NCBI GenBank assembly: GCA_052318935.1
Contig: JBQRKO010000020.1
From: Niallia sp052318935
GTDB taxonomy: Bacteria; Bacillota; Bacilli; Bacillales; Cytobacillaceae
DNA: 64,000 nucleotides
Reading direction: 5' to 3' (one strand)
The notes under the pieces were generated by a model. It did no database searches. It saw only the letters and a list, made by a program, of their open reading frames with translations, and was not told where the DNA came from. The position numbers were made by a program, and so were the translations under genes. Shown here piece after piece: positions 34,638-44,357 of this stretch. How positions within the stretch are numbered: position 1 is the first letter of the stretch; each line of letters opens with the position of its first letter.

Positions 34638-34660
34638 CAAGGCAGCAGCGCTTCTTTTTT
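34619..34660 (+). terminator. Terminator overlapping 3' end of yktB
   Basis: GAAGCG ... GCCTTAACAAGGC ... CGCTTC followed by TTTTTT. A two-part stem that includes the stop codon. Confidence 0.78.
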
Positions 34661-34696
34661 CTAAACTTAAGCTATTTTACTATGTACTTCCTTAAA

Positions 34697-34969
34697 CTAA
34701 GCCATTTTGATTAAAACAGCTTCTTCTGTATCTTTTGCTTTTTTTATCGTTCGATAAGAAGAATAACCACTGCTTTCCTCAAATTCATCGCAGATTTTTT
34801 TCTCTTGTGATTTACTAGGAACAATTACTTTAAAAAGACGATAGTGATTCATTAGGACCTCTCTGTTGATTCCTTTTTCATACGCTTGTTCAATACATTC
34901 AAAAAACTTAATAACCGTTACAATTTCCTCTGTTGTCCAATCTATCTCTATCGGATATTGATATTCCAT
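34697..34969 (-). CDS. yktA: UPF0223 protein YktA
   Basis: 90 residues starting MEYQYPIEIDWTTEEIVTVI. FFECIEQAYEKGI and FKVIVPSKSQEKKICDEFEE are diagnostic of UPF0223. A small all-helical protein of unknown function. It is convergent with yktB and divergent from speA, the same arrangement as in B. subtilis. Confidence 0.92.
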   Translation of the reverse strand: MEYQYPIEIDWTTEEIVTVIKFFECIEQAYEKGINREVLMNHYRLFKVIVPSKSQEKKICDEFEESSGYSSYRTIKKAKDTEEAVLIKMA

Positions 34970-35287
34970 TTTAACACCCTTTTCTTCATATAATTATATG
35001 TACCTAATGCCTTCTATTGTAGAGGATGAGTCACTTATTGTAAAACTTGATGTTTTTCTTATGTATTTATTGTAAAAAACTAAATCCCCGACCATAAAAA
35101 TGATATATTTTCAGGTGAAAAAGAGGGATAAAATAAATCTTTTATAGATAGTGAAAACTAATTGTATGCAAAGAATTTAAAAAGTGCTATAATTCATTTG
35201 TTTTATTGGATTTATTTTGTTAAATCGGTTAATAAAAAAACAAATTTCAACAATAACTAAACTTATAATAAAGAGGTGTGGAAATAA

Positions 35288-36757
35288 TTGTCACAACACG
35301 AAACACCGTTATATCACGGTTTATTGGAGCATACAAAAAAAAATCCTGTTCAATTTCATATTCCTGGTCATAAAAAAGGAAATGGAATGGATCCGGAATT
35401 TCGAAATTTTATTGGGGAAAACGCCCTTTCAATCGATTTGATTAACATCGGGCCACTTGATGACCTTCATCAGCCAAAAGGAATGATTAAACAAGCACAA
35501 ATGCTTGCTGCAGAAGCATTTGGTGCAGATCACACTTTTTTTTCTGTGCAAGGTACAAGTGGTGCCATTATGACAATGATTATGAGTGTTTGTGGTCCTG
35601 GAGACAAAATTATAGTCCCACGAAATGTGCATAAATCCATAATGTCCGCCATTATTTTTGCAGGGGCTATCCCTGTTTTTATACATCCTGAAATTGATAA
35701 AGATCTTGGTATTTCTCACGGAATTACGATTGAGTCTGTTCAGCATGCTTTAGAGCTTCATCCTGATGCAAAGGGATTATTAGTGATAAATCCTACTTAT
35801 TTCGGCATATCTGCAGACTTAAAAAAGATTGTCGACCTGGCACATTCTTATGATATTCCAGTACTCGTTGACGAGGCGCACGGAGTTCATATCCATTTTC
35901 ATGATGAATTGCCTTTATCTGCAATGCAAGCTGGTGCAGATATAGCTGCCACAAGCGTTCATAAACTTGGCGGCTCGATGACACAAAGTTCTATCCTTAA
36001 TGTTAGAGGCAAACGGGTCAATTATAAAAGAGTACAAACCGTTTTAAGCATGTTGACAACGACAAGTACTTCGTATTTATTGCTTGCATCATTAGATGTG
36101 GCAAGAAAACGTTTAGCAACGGAAGGAAAACAATTGCTCGATAAAACGATTGCTCTGGCTCAAAGTATTCGTCAACAAATTAATGATATCGAACATTTAT
36201 ATTGTGTAGGAGCAGAAATAGTAGAAGCACATATTGCCTTTGATTTTGACCCAACAAAATTGATCATTTCTGTAAAAGATTTAGGAATAACAGGTCATGA
36301 AGCTGAAGAATGGCTGCGGAAACACCATCAAATCGAAGTGGAAATGTCAGACTTATACAATGTGCTTTGTATCATTACACCAGGTGATACAGAAAAAGAA
36401 GCAGCTATATTAATAGGTGCGTTAAAAGAGCTTTCAGAAGTATATTACACTCGAGCTGGTAAAGTAGAAGCAAAAGTAATGCTGCCAAATATTCCTGTAT
36501 TAGCTCTAACACCAAGAGATGCGTTTTATTCAGAAACAGAATTGGTTGATTTTGATGATTCTGTTGGAAGAGTAATTGCTGAATTTATTATGGTATATCC
36601 ACCAGGCATACCTATTTTTATCCCTGGCGAAATCATAACAGAAGATAACTTACAATATATTAAAAGAAATATGGAAGCTGGTCTGCCTGTACAAGGTCCA
36701 GAAGACTATGATTTCAAAAAACTTCGTGTCATTAAAGAACATCGGGCGATTAGGTAG
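35288..36757 (+). CDS. speA: Arginine decarboxylase, aminotransferase class I-like Orn/Lys/Arg decarboxylase
   Basis: A 489-residue PLP-dependent decarboxylase converting arginine to agmatine, the first step of polyamine synthesis in Bacillus. Motifs: FHIPGHKKGNGMDPEF (N-terminal Orn/Lys/Arg signature), FFSVQGTSGAIMTMIM, VDEAHGVHIHFH and TSVHKLGGSMTQSSIL, with the Schiff-base lysine in SVHK. The C-terminal domain ends YPPGIPIFIPGE, also conserved. Start TTG 35288 with AGAGGTG upstream. It stands alone, with a weak hairpin at 36782-36812 downstream. Confidence 0.93.
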   Translation: MSQHETPLYHGLLEHTKKNPVQFHIPGHKKGNGMDPEFRNFIGENALSIDLINIGPLDDLHQPKGMIKQAQMLAAEAFGADHTFFSVQGTSGAIMTMIMSVCGPGDKIIVPRNVHKSIMSAIIFAGAIPVFIHPEIDKDLGISHGITIESVQHALELHPDAKGLLVINPTYFGISADLKKIVDLAHSYDIPVLVDEAHGVHIHFHDELPLSAMQAGADIAATSVHKLGGSMTQSSILNVRGKRVNYKRVQTVLSMLTTTSTSYLLLASLDVARKRLATEGKQLLDKTIALAQSIRQQINDIEHLYCVGAEIVEAHIAFDFDPTKLIISVKDLGITGHEAEEWLRKHHQIEVEMSDLYNVLCIITPGDTEKEAAILIGALKELSEVYYTRAGKVEAKVMLPNIPVLALTPRDAFYSETELVDFDDSVGRVIAEFIMVYPPGIPIFIPGEIITEDNLQYIKRNMEAGLPVQGPEDYDFKKLRVIKEHRAIR

Positions 36758-36855
36758 CTTCTTTGTGCATAAATATAAATGGGGCTGTGTTTTTACTAGA
36801 AGCACAGCCTTCCTTTCATCATATTGTTTTTTTGCGATACTTCTTCCGTGCATAG

Positions 36856-37101
36856 TTACGTGATGACAACTATCGTCATAATCATTTGAAAAGAACCATA
36901 GATAGCAAGGCTAATAAAGGTAGCAAGCATCGTTTTCCTTGGCGATTTAATAATATAATTTCCAATCGTTATCGCTAAATATAAAAAAACGCCAAACATG
37001 AAGATTTTATAAATAAATAAATCATGTTTAGACAACCACTCTATGATCGAATATCCACTCCATAATATCAATTGTATAAGAATTGCTGTATAAACCTTCA
37101 A
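36856..37101 (-). CDS. Small hypothetical membrane protein
   Basis: An 81-residue protein I do not recognise. Three hydrophobic segments (TAILIQLILWSGYSII, IYKIFMFGVFLYLAITIGNYII, FISLAIYGSFQMIMTIVVI) with a short basic loop KSPRKT between the second and third. The ribosome site is GGCGGTGAAA before the ATG. It lies convergent to speA and upstream of a class A MITE. It could be a lineage-specific gene. Confidence 0.6.
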   Translation of the reverse strand: MKVYTAILIQLILWSGYSIIEWLSKHDLFIYKIFMFGVFLYLAITIGNYIIKSPRKTMLATFISLAIYGSFQMIMTIVVIT

Positions 37102-37145
37102 ACGAATTTCACCGCCTTATATCTAGCTCCAATATAATTTATTTT

Positions 37146-37353
37146 GGCTGTTTTCTCAAAGTTTGTTGTTTTTCACGTAAAAAATGGGAGAAGAAGTACT
37201 CAGCAGACTGAATACACGTAGACTCCTGTGGGAATGCGAGAAAGACGAGACCCCACAGGAGCGTATGCGACGAGGAGGCTCGACGCTCGCCTACGGAAAG
37301 CGAAGTGTATTCAGTCTGCGTGTTTAAAAGCAACAATCTATACGAAAACAGCC
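37146..37353. mobile_element. Class A5 MITE
   Basis: GGCTGTTTTCTCAAAGTTTG and ATACGAAAACAGCC ends, perfect 8-bp duplication TTTATTTT (37138-37145, 37354-37361). Core and arms (AGACTGAATACACG / GTGTATTCAGTCT) are the same type as A3. Confidence 0.92.
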
Positions 37354-37453
37354 TTTATTTTTTATCGTATTTGGATATATTAATAGTATATGATAAACAC
37401 CCTTTTAATATATTTTATATTAAAAGAAACTCATGATTGTTTCCTCAAGAACG

Positions 37454-37484
37454 GAAAAAAACCCACTTTAAAAGTGGGTTTTTT
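37454..37484. terminator. Bidirectional terminator after pdhD
   Basis: AAAACCCACTTT / AAAGTGGGTTTT stem with A and T runs on either side. It ends the pdhABCD transcript (minus strand). Confidence 0.88.
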
Positions 37485-37496
37485 GTATAACAATTA

Positions 37497-38906
37497 TTAC
37501 TTAATAATATGGATTGGGCTTCCAATAGCAACTTCAGCAGCTTCCATTGTAATCTCTCCAAGTGTTGGATGAGCATGGATAGTCATTGCTAAATCTTCAG
37601 CAGTCATTCCAGCTTCAATTGCTAAGCCAAGTTCTGCAATCATATCAGATGCGCTTGTTCCAGCAATTTGAGCTCCAATTACTAAGCCATCTTCTTTACG
37701 AGTGATAAGCTTCATAAAGCCTTCTGCTTGGTTTAGAGCAAGTGCACGGCCGTTCGCAGCAAATGGGAATTTAGAAGCAGTGATTTCAATTCCAGCATCT
37801 TTTGCTGATTTTTCTGTATGGCCAACTGTAGCTAATTCCGGCTCAGAGAATACAACAGCAGGAATTCCAAGATAATCAATTTCAGCAGGATGTCCAGCAA
37901 TTGCTTCAGCAGCAATTTTGCCTTCATAAGAAGCTTTATGTGCAAGTGGTGGACCTTCAATTACGTCACCAATTGCAAAAATATTGCTTACAGATGTTCT
38001 GCATTGTTTATCTGTTTTAATTAATCCACGTTCAGCTAACTCAATGCCTACTTGTTCAAGACCTAATTCGTCTGTGTTTGGTTTTCTTCCAACCATTACA
38101 AATACATAATCAGCTTCAATTTTTTCTTCTTTTCCTTTAGCTTCATATGTTACAACAACGCCAGTATCAGATTCTTCGACACCTTTAGCCATTGCTTTCG
38201 TAATAATTTCAGCACCTTTTTTCTTTAAGTTACGTGTAACTAATGAAGACATTTGTTTTTCGAATCCGCCTAGGATTTCGTCAGCACCTTCTAAAATAGT
38301 AACTTGAGTTCCGAAATTAGCGTAAGCACCACCTAGCTCAGTACCTACATAACCTCCGCCGATAACAACGATTTTTTCTGGAATTTCTTGCAATGCAAGT
38401 GCTCCAGTAGAATCAAGAACTCGTTTAGAATATTTAAATGCAGGAATTTCAATTGGAGTAGATCCAGTTGCAATAATAGCATTTTTGAATGTGTATGTTT
38501 GGGATGATTTTTCATCCATTACTTTTAAAGTGTTAGCATCAACAAAATATGCTTCCCCTTTAACGATGTCTACTTTATTCCCTTTTAAAAGTCCTTCTAC
38601 ACCGCCAGTAAGCTTTTTAACAACACTAGCTTTCCACGCTTGAACTTTTGAAAAGTCAACTTTTACATTTTCAGCTGTAATTCCGATATCATCAGAATGT
38701 TTAGCTGTTTCATAACGATGTCCAGCAGCAATTAACGCTTTAGAAGGAATACATCCTACATTTAAGCAAACTCCGCCTAGTACATTTTTTTCTACGATTG
38801 TTACTTTTTGCCCTAATTGTGCAGCACGAATTGCAGCAACATATCCACCAGGACCTGCACCAACGACTATAGTATCTGTTTCAATAGGAAAATCTCCAAC
38901 TACCAT
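37497..38906 (-). CDS. pdhD: Dihydrolipoyl dehydrogenase (PDH complex E3)
   Basis: A 469-residue FAD-dependent E3. VVGAGPGGYVAAIRAAQLG binds FAD; GGVCLNVGCIPSKALI holds the redox disulfide; VVIGGGYVGTELGG binds NAD; IFAIGDVIEGPPLAHKA is the second FAD motif; and HAHPTLGEITMEAA carries the His-Glu pair. It reoxidises dihydrolipoamide on E2. Last gene of pdhABCD, only 4 bp after pdhC, followed by a strong terminator. It may also serve the 2-oxoglutarate complex. Confidence 0.97.
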   Translation of the reverse strand: MVVGDFPIETDTIVVGAGPGGYVAAIRAAQLGQKVTIVEKNVLGGVCLNVGCIPSKALIAAGHRYETAKHSDDIGITAENVKVDFSKVQAWKASVVKKLTGGVEGLLKGNKVDIVKGEAYFVDANTLKVMDEKSSQTYTFKNAIIATGSTPIEIPAFKYSKRVLDSTGALALQEIPEKIVVIGGGYVGTELGGAYANFGTQVTILEGADEILGGFEKQMSSLVTRNLKKKGAEIITKAMAKGVEESDTGVVVTYEAKGKEEKIEADYVFVMVGRKPNTDELGLEQVGIELAERGLIKTDKQCRTSVSNIFAIGDVIEGPPLAHKASYEGKIAAEAIAGHPAEIDYLGIPAVVFSEPELATVGHTEKSAKDAGIEITASKFPFAANGRALALNQAEGFMKLITRKEDGLVIGAQIAGTSASDMIAELGLAIEAGMTAEDLAMTIHAHPTLGEITMEAAEVAIGSPIHIIK

Positions 38907-38910
38907 GTTC

Positions 38911-40215
38911 TTACGCCTCCATTAACAATAGTTCTGGATCGTTTAATAAACGTTTAATATGATTCATAGCATTTTGAGCTGTCGCTCCGTCAATCATTCT
39001 GTGGTCAAAGCTTAAAGAAAGTGCTAATACAGGAGCAGCAACAATTTCTCCATCTTTAACGATTGCTTTTTCAGCAATGCGGCCAATTCCTAAAATAGCA
39101 ACTTCAGGATGGTTAATTACAGGAGTAAACCATTGTCCACCAGCAGATCCAATGTTTGAAATTGTGCAAGAAGCACCTTTCATTTCATTTGGAGCTAATT
39201 TGCCTTCTCTTGCTTTTCCAGCAAGTTCGTTAATTTCATTTGAAATATTAAAGATTCCTTTACGATCAGCATTTTTTACAACTGGAACTAATAGACCTTT
39301 TTCTGTGTCTGCAGCAATTCCAATATTGTAGTAATGCTTATGAACGATTTCACTAGTAGCATCATCTAAAGATGTGTTTAGTGCTGGGAATTCTTTTAAT
39401 GCACTTGTTAATGCTTTAACAACATATGGTAAGAAAGTTAATTTAATACCTTTGCCAGCAGCAACATCTTTGAACTTTTTACGATGAGCAACTAGTTTAG
39501 ATACTTCTACTTCATCCATTAATGTTACGTGTGGAGCAGTATGTTTAGAATTAACCATTGCTTTTGCAATTGCTTTTCTGATTCCGCTCATTTTTTCACG
39601 TGTTTCTGGGAAGTCGCCTTCAGGAATAGATACTGTTGCTGCCGGTGCTTCAGAAACAGGAGCTTCTGTAGTTTCAGCTGCAACTGAAGCTGCTTCAGTT
39701 GTTGTTTCTACTTTTGCACCACCGTTTAAGAATGCTTCAATATCTTCTTTTGTAATTCTTCCATTTTTGCCAGATCCTGAAACCGTACGGATATCTACAC
39801 CTTTTTCACGAGCATATTTACGTACAGATGGCATCGCAATAATTCTTCTGCTAGGATCCACTTCAACCGCTTCAGCAGCAGGAGCTTCTTGAGCAGCCTC
39901 AGCAGGTGCTTCTGCTTCTGCTTTTGCCTCTTCTTCTCCGTCACCATGGTCACCTTTAAATTGAAGGTTTTCATAACCAGGTGCATCAAATGTAATTAGA
40001 ACATCTCCAACTACTGCAACAGTACCTTCATCAACTAATACTTCTTCTACAGTACCCTCAACTGGAGATGGGATTTCTACTACTGCTTTGTCATTTTGTA
40101 CTTCACAAAGCACATCATCTTCTTGAACTTTATCGCCAGGTTTTACAAACCATTTTACGATTTCGCCTTCATGAATTCCTTCACCGATATCAGGCAATCT
40201 AAATTGAAAAGCCAA
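38911..40215 (-). CDS. pdhC: Dihydrolipoamide acetyltransferase (PDH complex E2)
   Basis: A 434-residue E2 core protein. One N-terminal lipoyl domain with the target lysine K43 in VQNDKAVVEI. An Ala/Glu-rich linker (EAKAEAEAPAEAAQEAPAAE). The peripheral subunit-binding domain MPSVRKYAREKGVDIRTVSG (about residues 135-170). A second Ala/Thr linker. The catalytic domain ends LSFDHRMIDGATAQ with the active-site His and Asp. It transfers the acetyl group to CoA. RBS GGAGGTT. Cotranscribed with pdhB (75-bp gap) and pdhD. Confidence 0.97.
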   Translation of the reverse strand: MAFQFRLPDIGEGIHEGEIVKWFVKPGDKVQEDDVLCEVQNDKAVVEIPSPVEGTVEEVLVDEGTVAVVGDVLITFDAPGYENLQFKGDHGDGEEEAKAEAEAPAEAAQEAPAAEAVEVDPSRRIIAMPSVRKYAREKGVDIRTVSGSGKNGRITKEDIEAFLNGGAKVETTTEAASVAAETTEAPVSEAPAATVSIPEGDFPETREKMSGIRKAIAKAMVNSKHTAPHVTLMDEVEVSKLVAHRKKFKDVAAGKGIKLTFLPYVVKALTSALKEFPALNTSLDDATSEIVHKHYYNIGIAADTEKGLLVPVVKNADRKGIFNISNEINELAGKAREGKLAPNEMKGASCTISNIGSAGGQWFTPVINHPEVAILGIGRIAEKAIVKDGEIVAAPVLALSLSFDHRMIDGATAQNAMNHIKRLLNDPELLLMEA

Positions 40216-40290
40216 TGTAATTCAACCTCCTACAGTTGTTACGATTTTGTTATCGAATTATTTATGTTATTCCAAACGAAAGAGCTAATA

Positions 40291-41268
40291 CTAGAAAGTT
40301 AAAACTTTTTTAGCTGTTTCAATAATATCTTTAAAGTTTGGAAGCCATACTGTTTCCGCTTGAGTGAATGCAAATACTGTATCAGGTGCTGCAACACGAA
40401 GCACTGGTGCTTCTAAGCTAAGAATTGCACGATCATTGATTTCAGCTACAACATTTGCTGCAATACCAGCTTGTTTTTGCGCTTCTTGTACAACAACTGC
40501 TCTTCCTGTTTTTTCAACAGAAGCAATAATTGTATCAATATCAAGTGGGCTAACTGTTCGTAAATCAACTACTTCTACAGAATAACCTTCTTTTTCTAAT
40601 TCTTCTGCAGCTTTAATGGACTCTTGAACCATTGCTCCATAAGTAATAATAGAAAGGTCTTTACCTTCACGTTTTACATCCGCTTTTCCTAATGGAATAG
40701 TGTACTCTTCTTCCGGTACATCTTGACGGAATGAACGATATAATTTCATATGCTCTAAGAAGATAACTGGGTCATTATCACGAATTGCTGAAATTAATAA
40801 ACCTTTTGCATCATAAGGAGTTGATGGAATAACCACTTTTAAACCTGGTTGTTGTGCCATTAATCCTTCTAAGCTGTCCGCATGAAGTTCTGGAGTATGA
40901 ACCCCACCGCCAAATGGTGAACGAATTGTAACAGGTGAATTATAACGACCGCCTGAACGGTAGCGCATACGTGCCATTTGACCAGAAATACTATCCATTA
41001 CTTCATAAACGAATCCAAAGAATTGAATTTCAGGTACTGGACGGAAGCCTTGTAAACCAAGACCAACAGCTAAACCACCAATTCCAGATTCAGCTAGTGG
41101 AGTATCAAATACACGGTCTTCTCCGAATTCTTTTTGAAGACCTTCTGTAGCACGGAAAACACCGCCGTTAACACCAACGTCTTCTCCAAATAATAATACA
41201 TTCGGATCGTTGCGTAATTCTGTGCGTAACGCATCAGTGATTGCCTGAATCATAGTCATTTGCGCCAT
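40291..41268 (-). CDS. pdhB: Pyruvate dehydrogenase E1 component, beta subunit
   Basis: A 325-residue beta subunit: MAQMTMIQAITDALRTELRN at the start, LFGEDVGVNGGVFRATEGLQ, TPLAESGIGGLAVGLGLQGF, and a C-terminal transketolase domain with VVVQEAQKQAGIAANVVAEI. Together with E1-alpha it binds thiamine diphosphate and decarboxylates pyruvate. The gene begins 3 bp after pdhA ends, so translation is coupled. Confidence 0.97.
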   Translation of the reverse strand: MAQMTMIQAITDALRTELRNDPNVLLFGEDVGVNGGVFRATEGLQKEFGEDRVFDTPLAESGIGGLAVGLGLQGFRPVPEIQFFGFVYEVMDSISGQMARMRYRSGGRYNSPVTIRSPFGGGVHTPELHADSLEGLMAQQPGLKVVIPSTPYDAKGLLISAIRDNDPVIFLEHMKLYRSFRQDVPEEEYTIPLGKADVKREGKDLSIITYGAMVQESIKAAEELEKEGYSVEVVDLRTVSPLDIDTIIASVEKTGRAVVVQEAQKQAGIAANVVAEINDRAILSLEAPVLRVAAPDTVFAFTQAETVWLPNFKDIIETAKKVLTF

Positions 41269-41271
41269 GGC

Positions 41272-42387
41272 TTACTTCGACTCCTTTGCTGCATAAATTT
41301 CATATTGTTCTTTTAAGTTAGCTGGTAGCTCTTCATACATAATATCCATTAGATCTGTTACTTTTTGCTTTGGAGCTGCATCAGCAAGTTTAATTGCTTC
41401 TTTAATTTCTTCTTTAGCACGTTCGATTACTTCATTTTCTTTTTCTTCATTCCAAATACCTTTGTTCTCAAGGAATTTACGGAAACGTACTAATGGATCT
41501 TTCTTTTCCCACTCGCTGTCTAAATCTGCTGTACGGTAGCGAGTTGGATCATCACCAGCCATTGTGTGTGGACCATAACGGTATGTTAATGTTTCAATTA
41601 ATGTAGGACCTTCACCGTTTACTGCTCTTTCACGTGCTTCACGAGTTGCAGCATAAACTGCTAATGGATCCATTCCGTCAACTTGAATTCCTGGGATACC
41701 TGCAGCAACTGCTTTTTGTGCAATTGTTCTTGCAGCAGATTGTTTTTCAACAGGTGTAGAAATTGCAAAACGGTTGTTTTGAACGATAAAGATTGCAGGA
41801 GCTTTAAATGCGCCAGCAAAGTTAATTCCTTCGTAGAAATCACCTTGTGAAGCACCGCCATCACCTGTGTAAGTAATTGCAACTGCTTGTGCGCCGCGTT
41901 TTTTCATACCTAATGCAACACCAGCTGCTTGAATAATTTGAGCACCAATAATAATTTGTGGTGAAATTACGTTTAATCCTTCTGGCATTTTGTTTCCTAA
42001 GAAATGACCACGAGAGAATAAAAATGCTTGATGTAATGGTAGTCCGTGCCAAATTAACTGAGGAACATCACGATATCCTGGAAGAATAAAATCTTCTTTT
42101 TCTAAAGCGAATTGTGAAGCTAATTGTGAAGCTTCTTGACCTGCTGTTGGTGCATAGAAACCTAGGCGACCTTGTCTGTTTAAAGAAATCGAACGTTGAT
42201 CAAGAATACGAGTATAAACCATGCGAGTCATAAGCTCTTGTAGTTGCTCGTCACTTAAGTCAGGCATTGCAGATTCATTTACAACTTCGCCCTCTTCATT
42301 TAAAATCTGAAGCGTTTGGAATTGATTTTCCACTTGTTCAAGCTGTGCTTTCACATCTAATTGTGCCTTCTGTGTTTTAGAAGCCAT
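41272..42387 (-). CDS. pdhA: Pyruvate dehydrogenase E1 component, alpha subunit
   Basis: A 371-residue E1-alpha. The ThDP-binding motif GDGGASQGDFYEGINFAG (about residues 166-183) ending in NN (IFIVQNNRFAIS) is complete. YRYGPHTMAGDDPTRYR contains the phosphorylation-loop region. First gene of pdhABCD, which links glycolysis to the citric acid cycle. ATG 42387 is preceded by AAGGAAAGGGTGG. A possible CcpA site lies about 80 bp upstream. Confidence 0.97.
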   Translation of the reverse strand: MASKTQKAQLDVKAQLEQVENQFQTLQILNEEGEVVNESAMPDLSDEQLQELMTRMVYTRILDQRSISLNRQGRLGFYAPTAGQEASQLASQFALEKEDFILPGYRDVPQLIWHGLPLHQAFLFSRGHFLGNKMPEGLNVISPQIIIGAQIIQAAGVALGMKKRGAQAVAITYTGDGGASQGDFYEGINFAGAFKAPAIFIVQNNRFAISTPVEKQSAARTIAQKAVAAGIPGIQVDGMDPLAVYAATREARERAVNGEGPTLIETLTYRYGPHTMAGDDPTRYRTADLDSEWEKKDPLVRFRKFLENKGIWNEEKENEVIERAKEEIKEAIKLADAAPKQKVTDLMDIMYEELPANLKEQYEIYAAKESK

Positions 42388-42399
42388 TTAAGCCACCCT

Positions 42400-43075
42400 T
42401 TCCTTTCTTATTAAAAGACTTATTACCCCTCTAACGAAAAAACATTGTGTTATACTAACTAAGTAATAGAGAACGCTTTCTTCATTCCCTTTACTACTTA
42501 AATCAATATAGATAGCCATACCTATACAGTTTTCCACAAAATCTGCTAGAAAAAACGTCTTATAAATAATTCAATATCCGTATATTCTGTATCAATAAAC
42601 ATATGTTAATTATTAATACAACTTTTCAATACAAATATAAGTTTAATATAGATAATTATTATCCGTCAATCTTTAAGTGCTATGTTTTTTTAGTTAAATT
42701 TCTTTTTTTATTTTTCTAAAATTACTATCTGTACTATTAAATTATATGTATCTGTATCATTCACTTGTTACTATTAATAACTGTTTTATAATAATAAAGT
42801 TATTTGTATGTTTTTACAAATCATGTCGAATGTTGTTTTGACGCAATTCCCAACCATTTTGTGATTATTTTATTCCCCCTCTAAAACCATCCATTTATCT
42901 TTCCCCCCTTTTTTACTGACGTTTTTTTCTTGCAAACCAATGAATCAATGCAAAAAAAAGGATTCTGTAAAACCAACAATTACAAGACAGTATTGAAAGA
43001 TTTCCTTCTTCCACATACTTCTGTTTTACATGTCAGCATTTTCGAATACCTTTTTATTTCATTATTTTTTATTTT
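42400..43075. other. Long AT-rich leader region of the pdh operon, no gene seen
   Basis: About 680 bp of very AT-rich sequence between pdhA and element A6. It has many short A/T runs and a few weak hairpins, no small ORF with a ribosome site, and no repeat of the classes found elsewhere. It must contain the pdhA promoter. Confidence 0.5.
42468..42481 (-). promoter_or_regulatory. Possible cre (CcpA) site upstream of pdhA
   Basis: On the minus strand, AGAAAGCGTTCTCT fits the cre consensus TGNAANCGNWNNCW at all but the first position. It lies just upstream of a TATAAC sequence that could be a -10 element. A good -35 was not found, so the call is weak. Confidence 0.3.
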
Positions 43076-43284
43076 GGCTGTTTTCTCAAAGATTGTTGTT
43101 TTTTACGAAAAAAAATGGAGGAAGAAGAACTCAGCAGACTGACTACACGTAGACTCCTGTGGGAATGCGAGAAAGACGAGACCCCAAAGGAGCGTATGCG
43201 ACGAGGAGGCTCGACGCTCGCCCACGGAAAGCGGAGTGTATTCAGGCTGCGAGTTTAAAAGCAACAATCTTTACGAAAACAGTC
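43076..43284. mobile_element. Class A6 MITE at the ykyA stop codon
   Basis: GGCTGTTTTCTCAAAGATTG and TTTACGAAAACAGTC ends; the last base pair motif is GTC rather than GCC. Perfect 8-bp duplication TTTATTTT (43068-43075, 43285-43292). The right copy includes the ykyA stop codon (43286-43288). Confidence 0.9.
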
Positions 43285-43285
43285 T

Positions 43286-43963
43286 TTATTTTTTATTTTT
43301 TTCCTCTACCTTAATCTCAATTCCTGCTTGTTGATAAAACGCTACTTTCATGTCATTGTACTCCTTTGTTAACGTATTAAACTGTTCATTATTTTGAAGA
43401 ACCTTTGCATATACACCATTTATTTTTTTAATTTGTGCTTCTAAATCGTCTATATTTAAATCTTTTTCTTTAAACATCTTATATAATTGCTCATCATTTT
43501 TAAGGCCTTCGGAATAATTTTTATAAAGCTCTTCATGCACTTCATAGCGGTCCATCATTTTTTTATACAATTCATTTGCTTTTGACTTTAATTCTTTATC
43601 CTTTAAATCTTCTATTTCTGTTTTGACTGTTTCAAAGGTTTCCTTCGATTTTTTAATACTTTCTTCTTCCTTATTCATGTATTCTTTTCTTTTTGCTATC
43701 GAAGCTAGCGCTTGATCAGAAAGCTTTTTTATTTCATTCATTTTATCTAAATCAAGGGCAATGATTTGAGTATATATTTCTTGTTCTTTTTTCTCTAATG
43801 TAACTAACGGCTCTTGTTGCGCTTCAAATTGTTTTTCTGCTGTGACAACTTTTTCTAACTTTTCATACATTTTTTCACTCGGGGGTTGAAAATGAAAACA
43901 GCCCGATAAAAAAATTGTTACGATTACTATGATAGAAATTGGTATAACTTTTTTTTGTTTCAA
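43286..43963 (-). CDS. ykyA: YkyA-like putative cell-wall binding lipoprotein
   Basis: A 225-residue lipoprotein: KVIPISIIVIVTIFLSGCFH with lipobox LSGC. The mature part is nearly all helical and strongly charged (LITLEKKEQEIYTQII, KKSKETFETVKTEIEDLKDK), probably a coiled-coil bundle outside the membrane. YkyA lies between def and pdhA in B. subtilis, as here. Function is not established; the family is annotated as cell-wall-binding. AAGGAGGAAAA precedes the ATG. Confidence 0.87.
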   Translation of the reverse strand: MKQKKVIPISIIVIVTIFLSGCFHFQPPSEKMYEKLEKVVTAEKQFEAQQEPLVTLEKKEQEIYTQIIALDLDKMNEIKKLSDQALASIAKRKEYMNKEEESIKKSKETFETVKTEIEDLKDKELKSKANELYKKMMDRYEVHEELYKNYSEGLKNDEQLYKMFKEKDLNIDDLEAQIKKINGVYAKVLQNNEQFNTLTKEYNDMKVAFYQQAGIEIKVEEKNKK

Positions 43964-44357
43964 ACTTTTTCCTCCTCACTCTCTCACTATATCTAGTCTA
44001 AAAAATTTTTACAAATCCTTATTTTTTCATGGATATATTTAACACAGTAGAAAACAGGCCATTTCCTTCCTGTTGAAATACTCTCAAATCTTCTATTAAA
44101 TACTAGTAAAGCTATTTAATCTAATTTATTAACTCGTCCTCATTTATATTACTAATTCTAGTAATTGTTGTATAAATGCTGTAGCACCTGCAGAAAAAAC
44201 TTTTCTGTTTAACTTTTCAGCATTTGTCTGTTAGACTTAAGAAAAGCGGTAGCGGCTTGCTTCTGTACGTCCACGCTAGACAGTTTTCAAATTTTAACAT
44301 TTATTTTTATCTTAATTTAATACTAGTTGCAATGTATGTGTAAAGGAAGTGATTAGT
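43964..44357. other. Divergent intergenic region with class G-like fragment
   Basis: About 390 bp between ykyA and def, transcribed apart, so both promoters lie here. AGAAAAGCGGTAGCGGCTTG at 44240-44260 and CCACGCTAGACAG are a decayed part of the class G repeat. Otherwise AT-rich with nothing recognised. Confidence 0.5.

Noticed and set aside
37102..37496. SR1/SR1P sRNA expected between pdhD and speA
   Set aside because: In B. subtilis it is in this interval. I found no SR1P-like coding sequence; the gap here holds MITE A5 and a terminator only.
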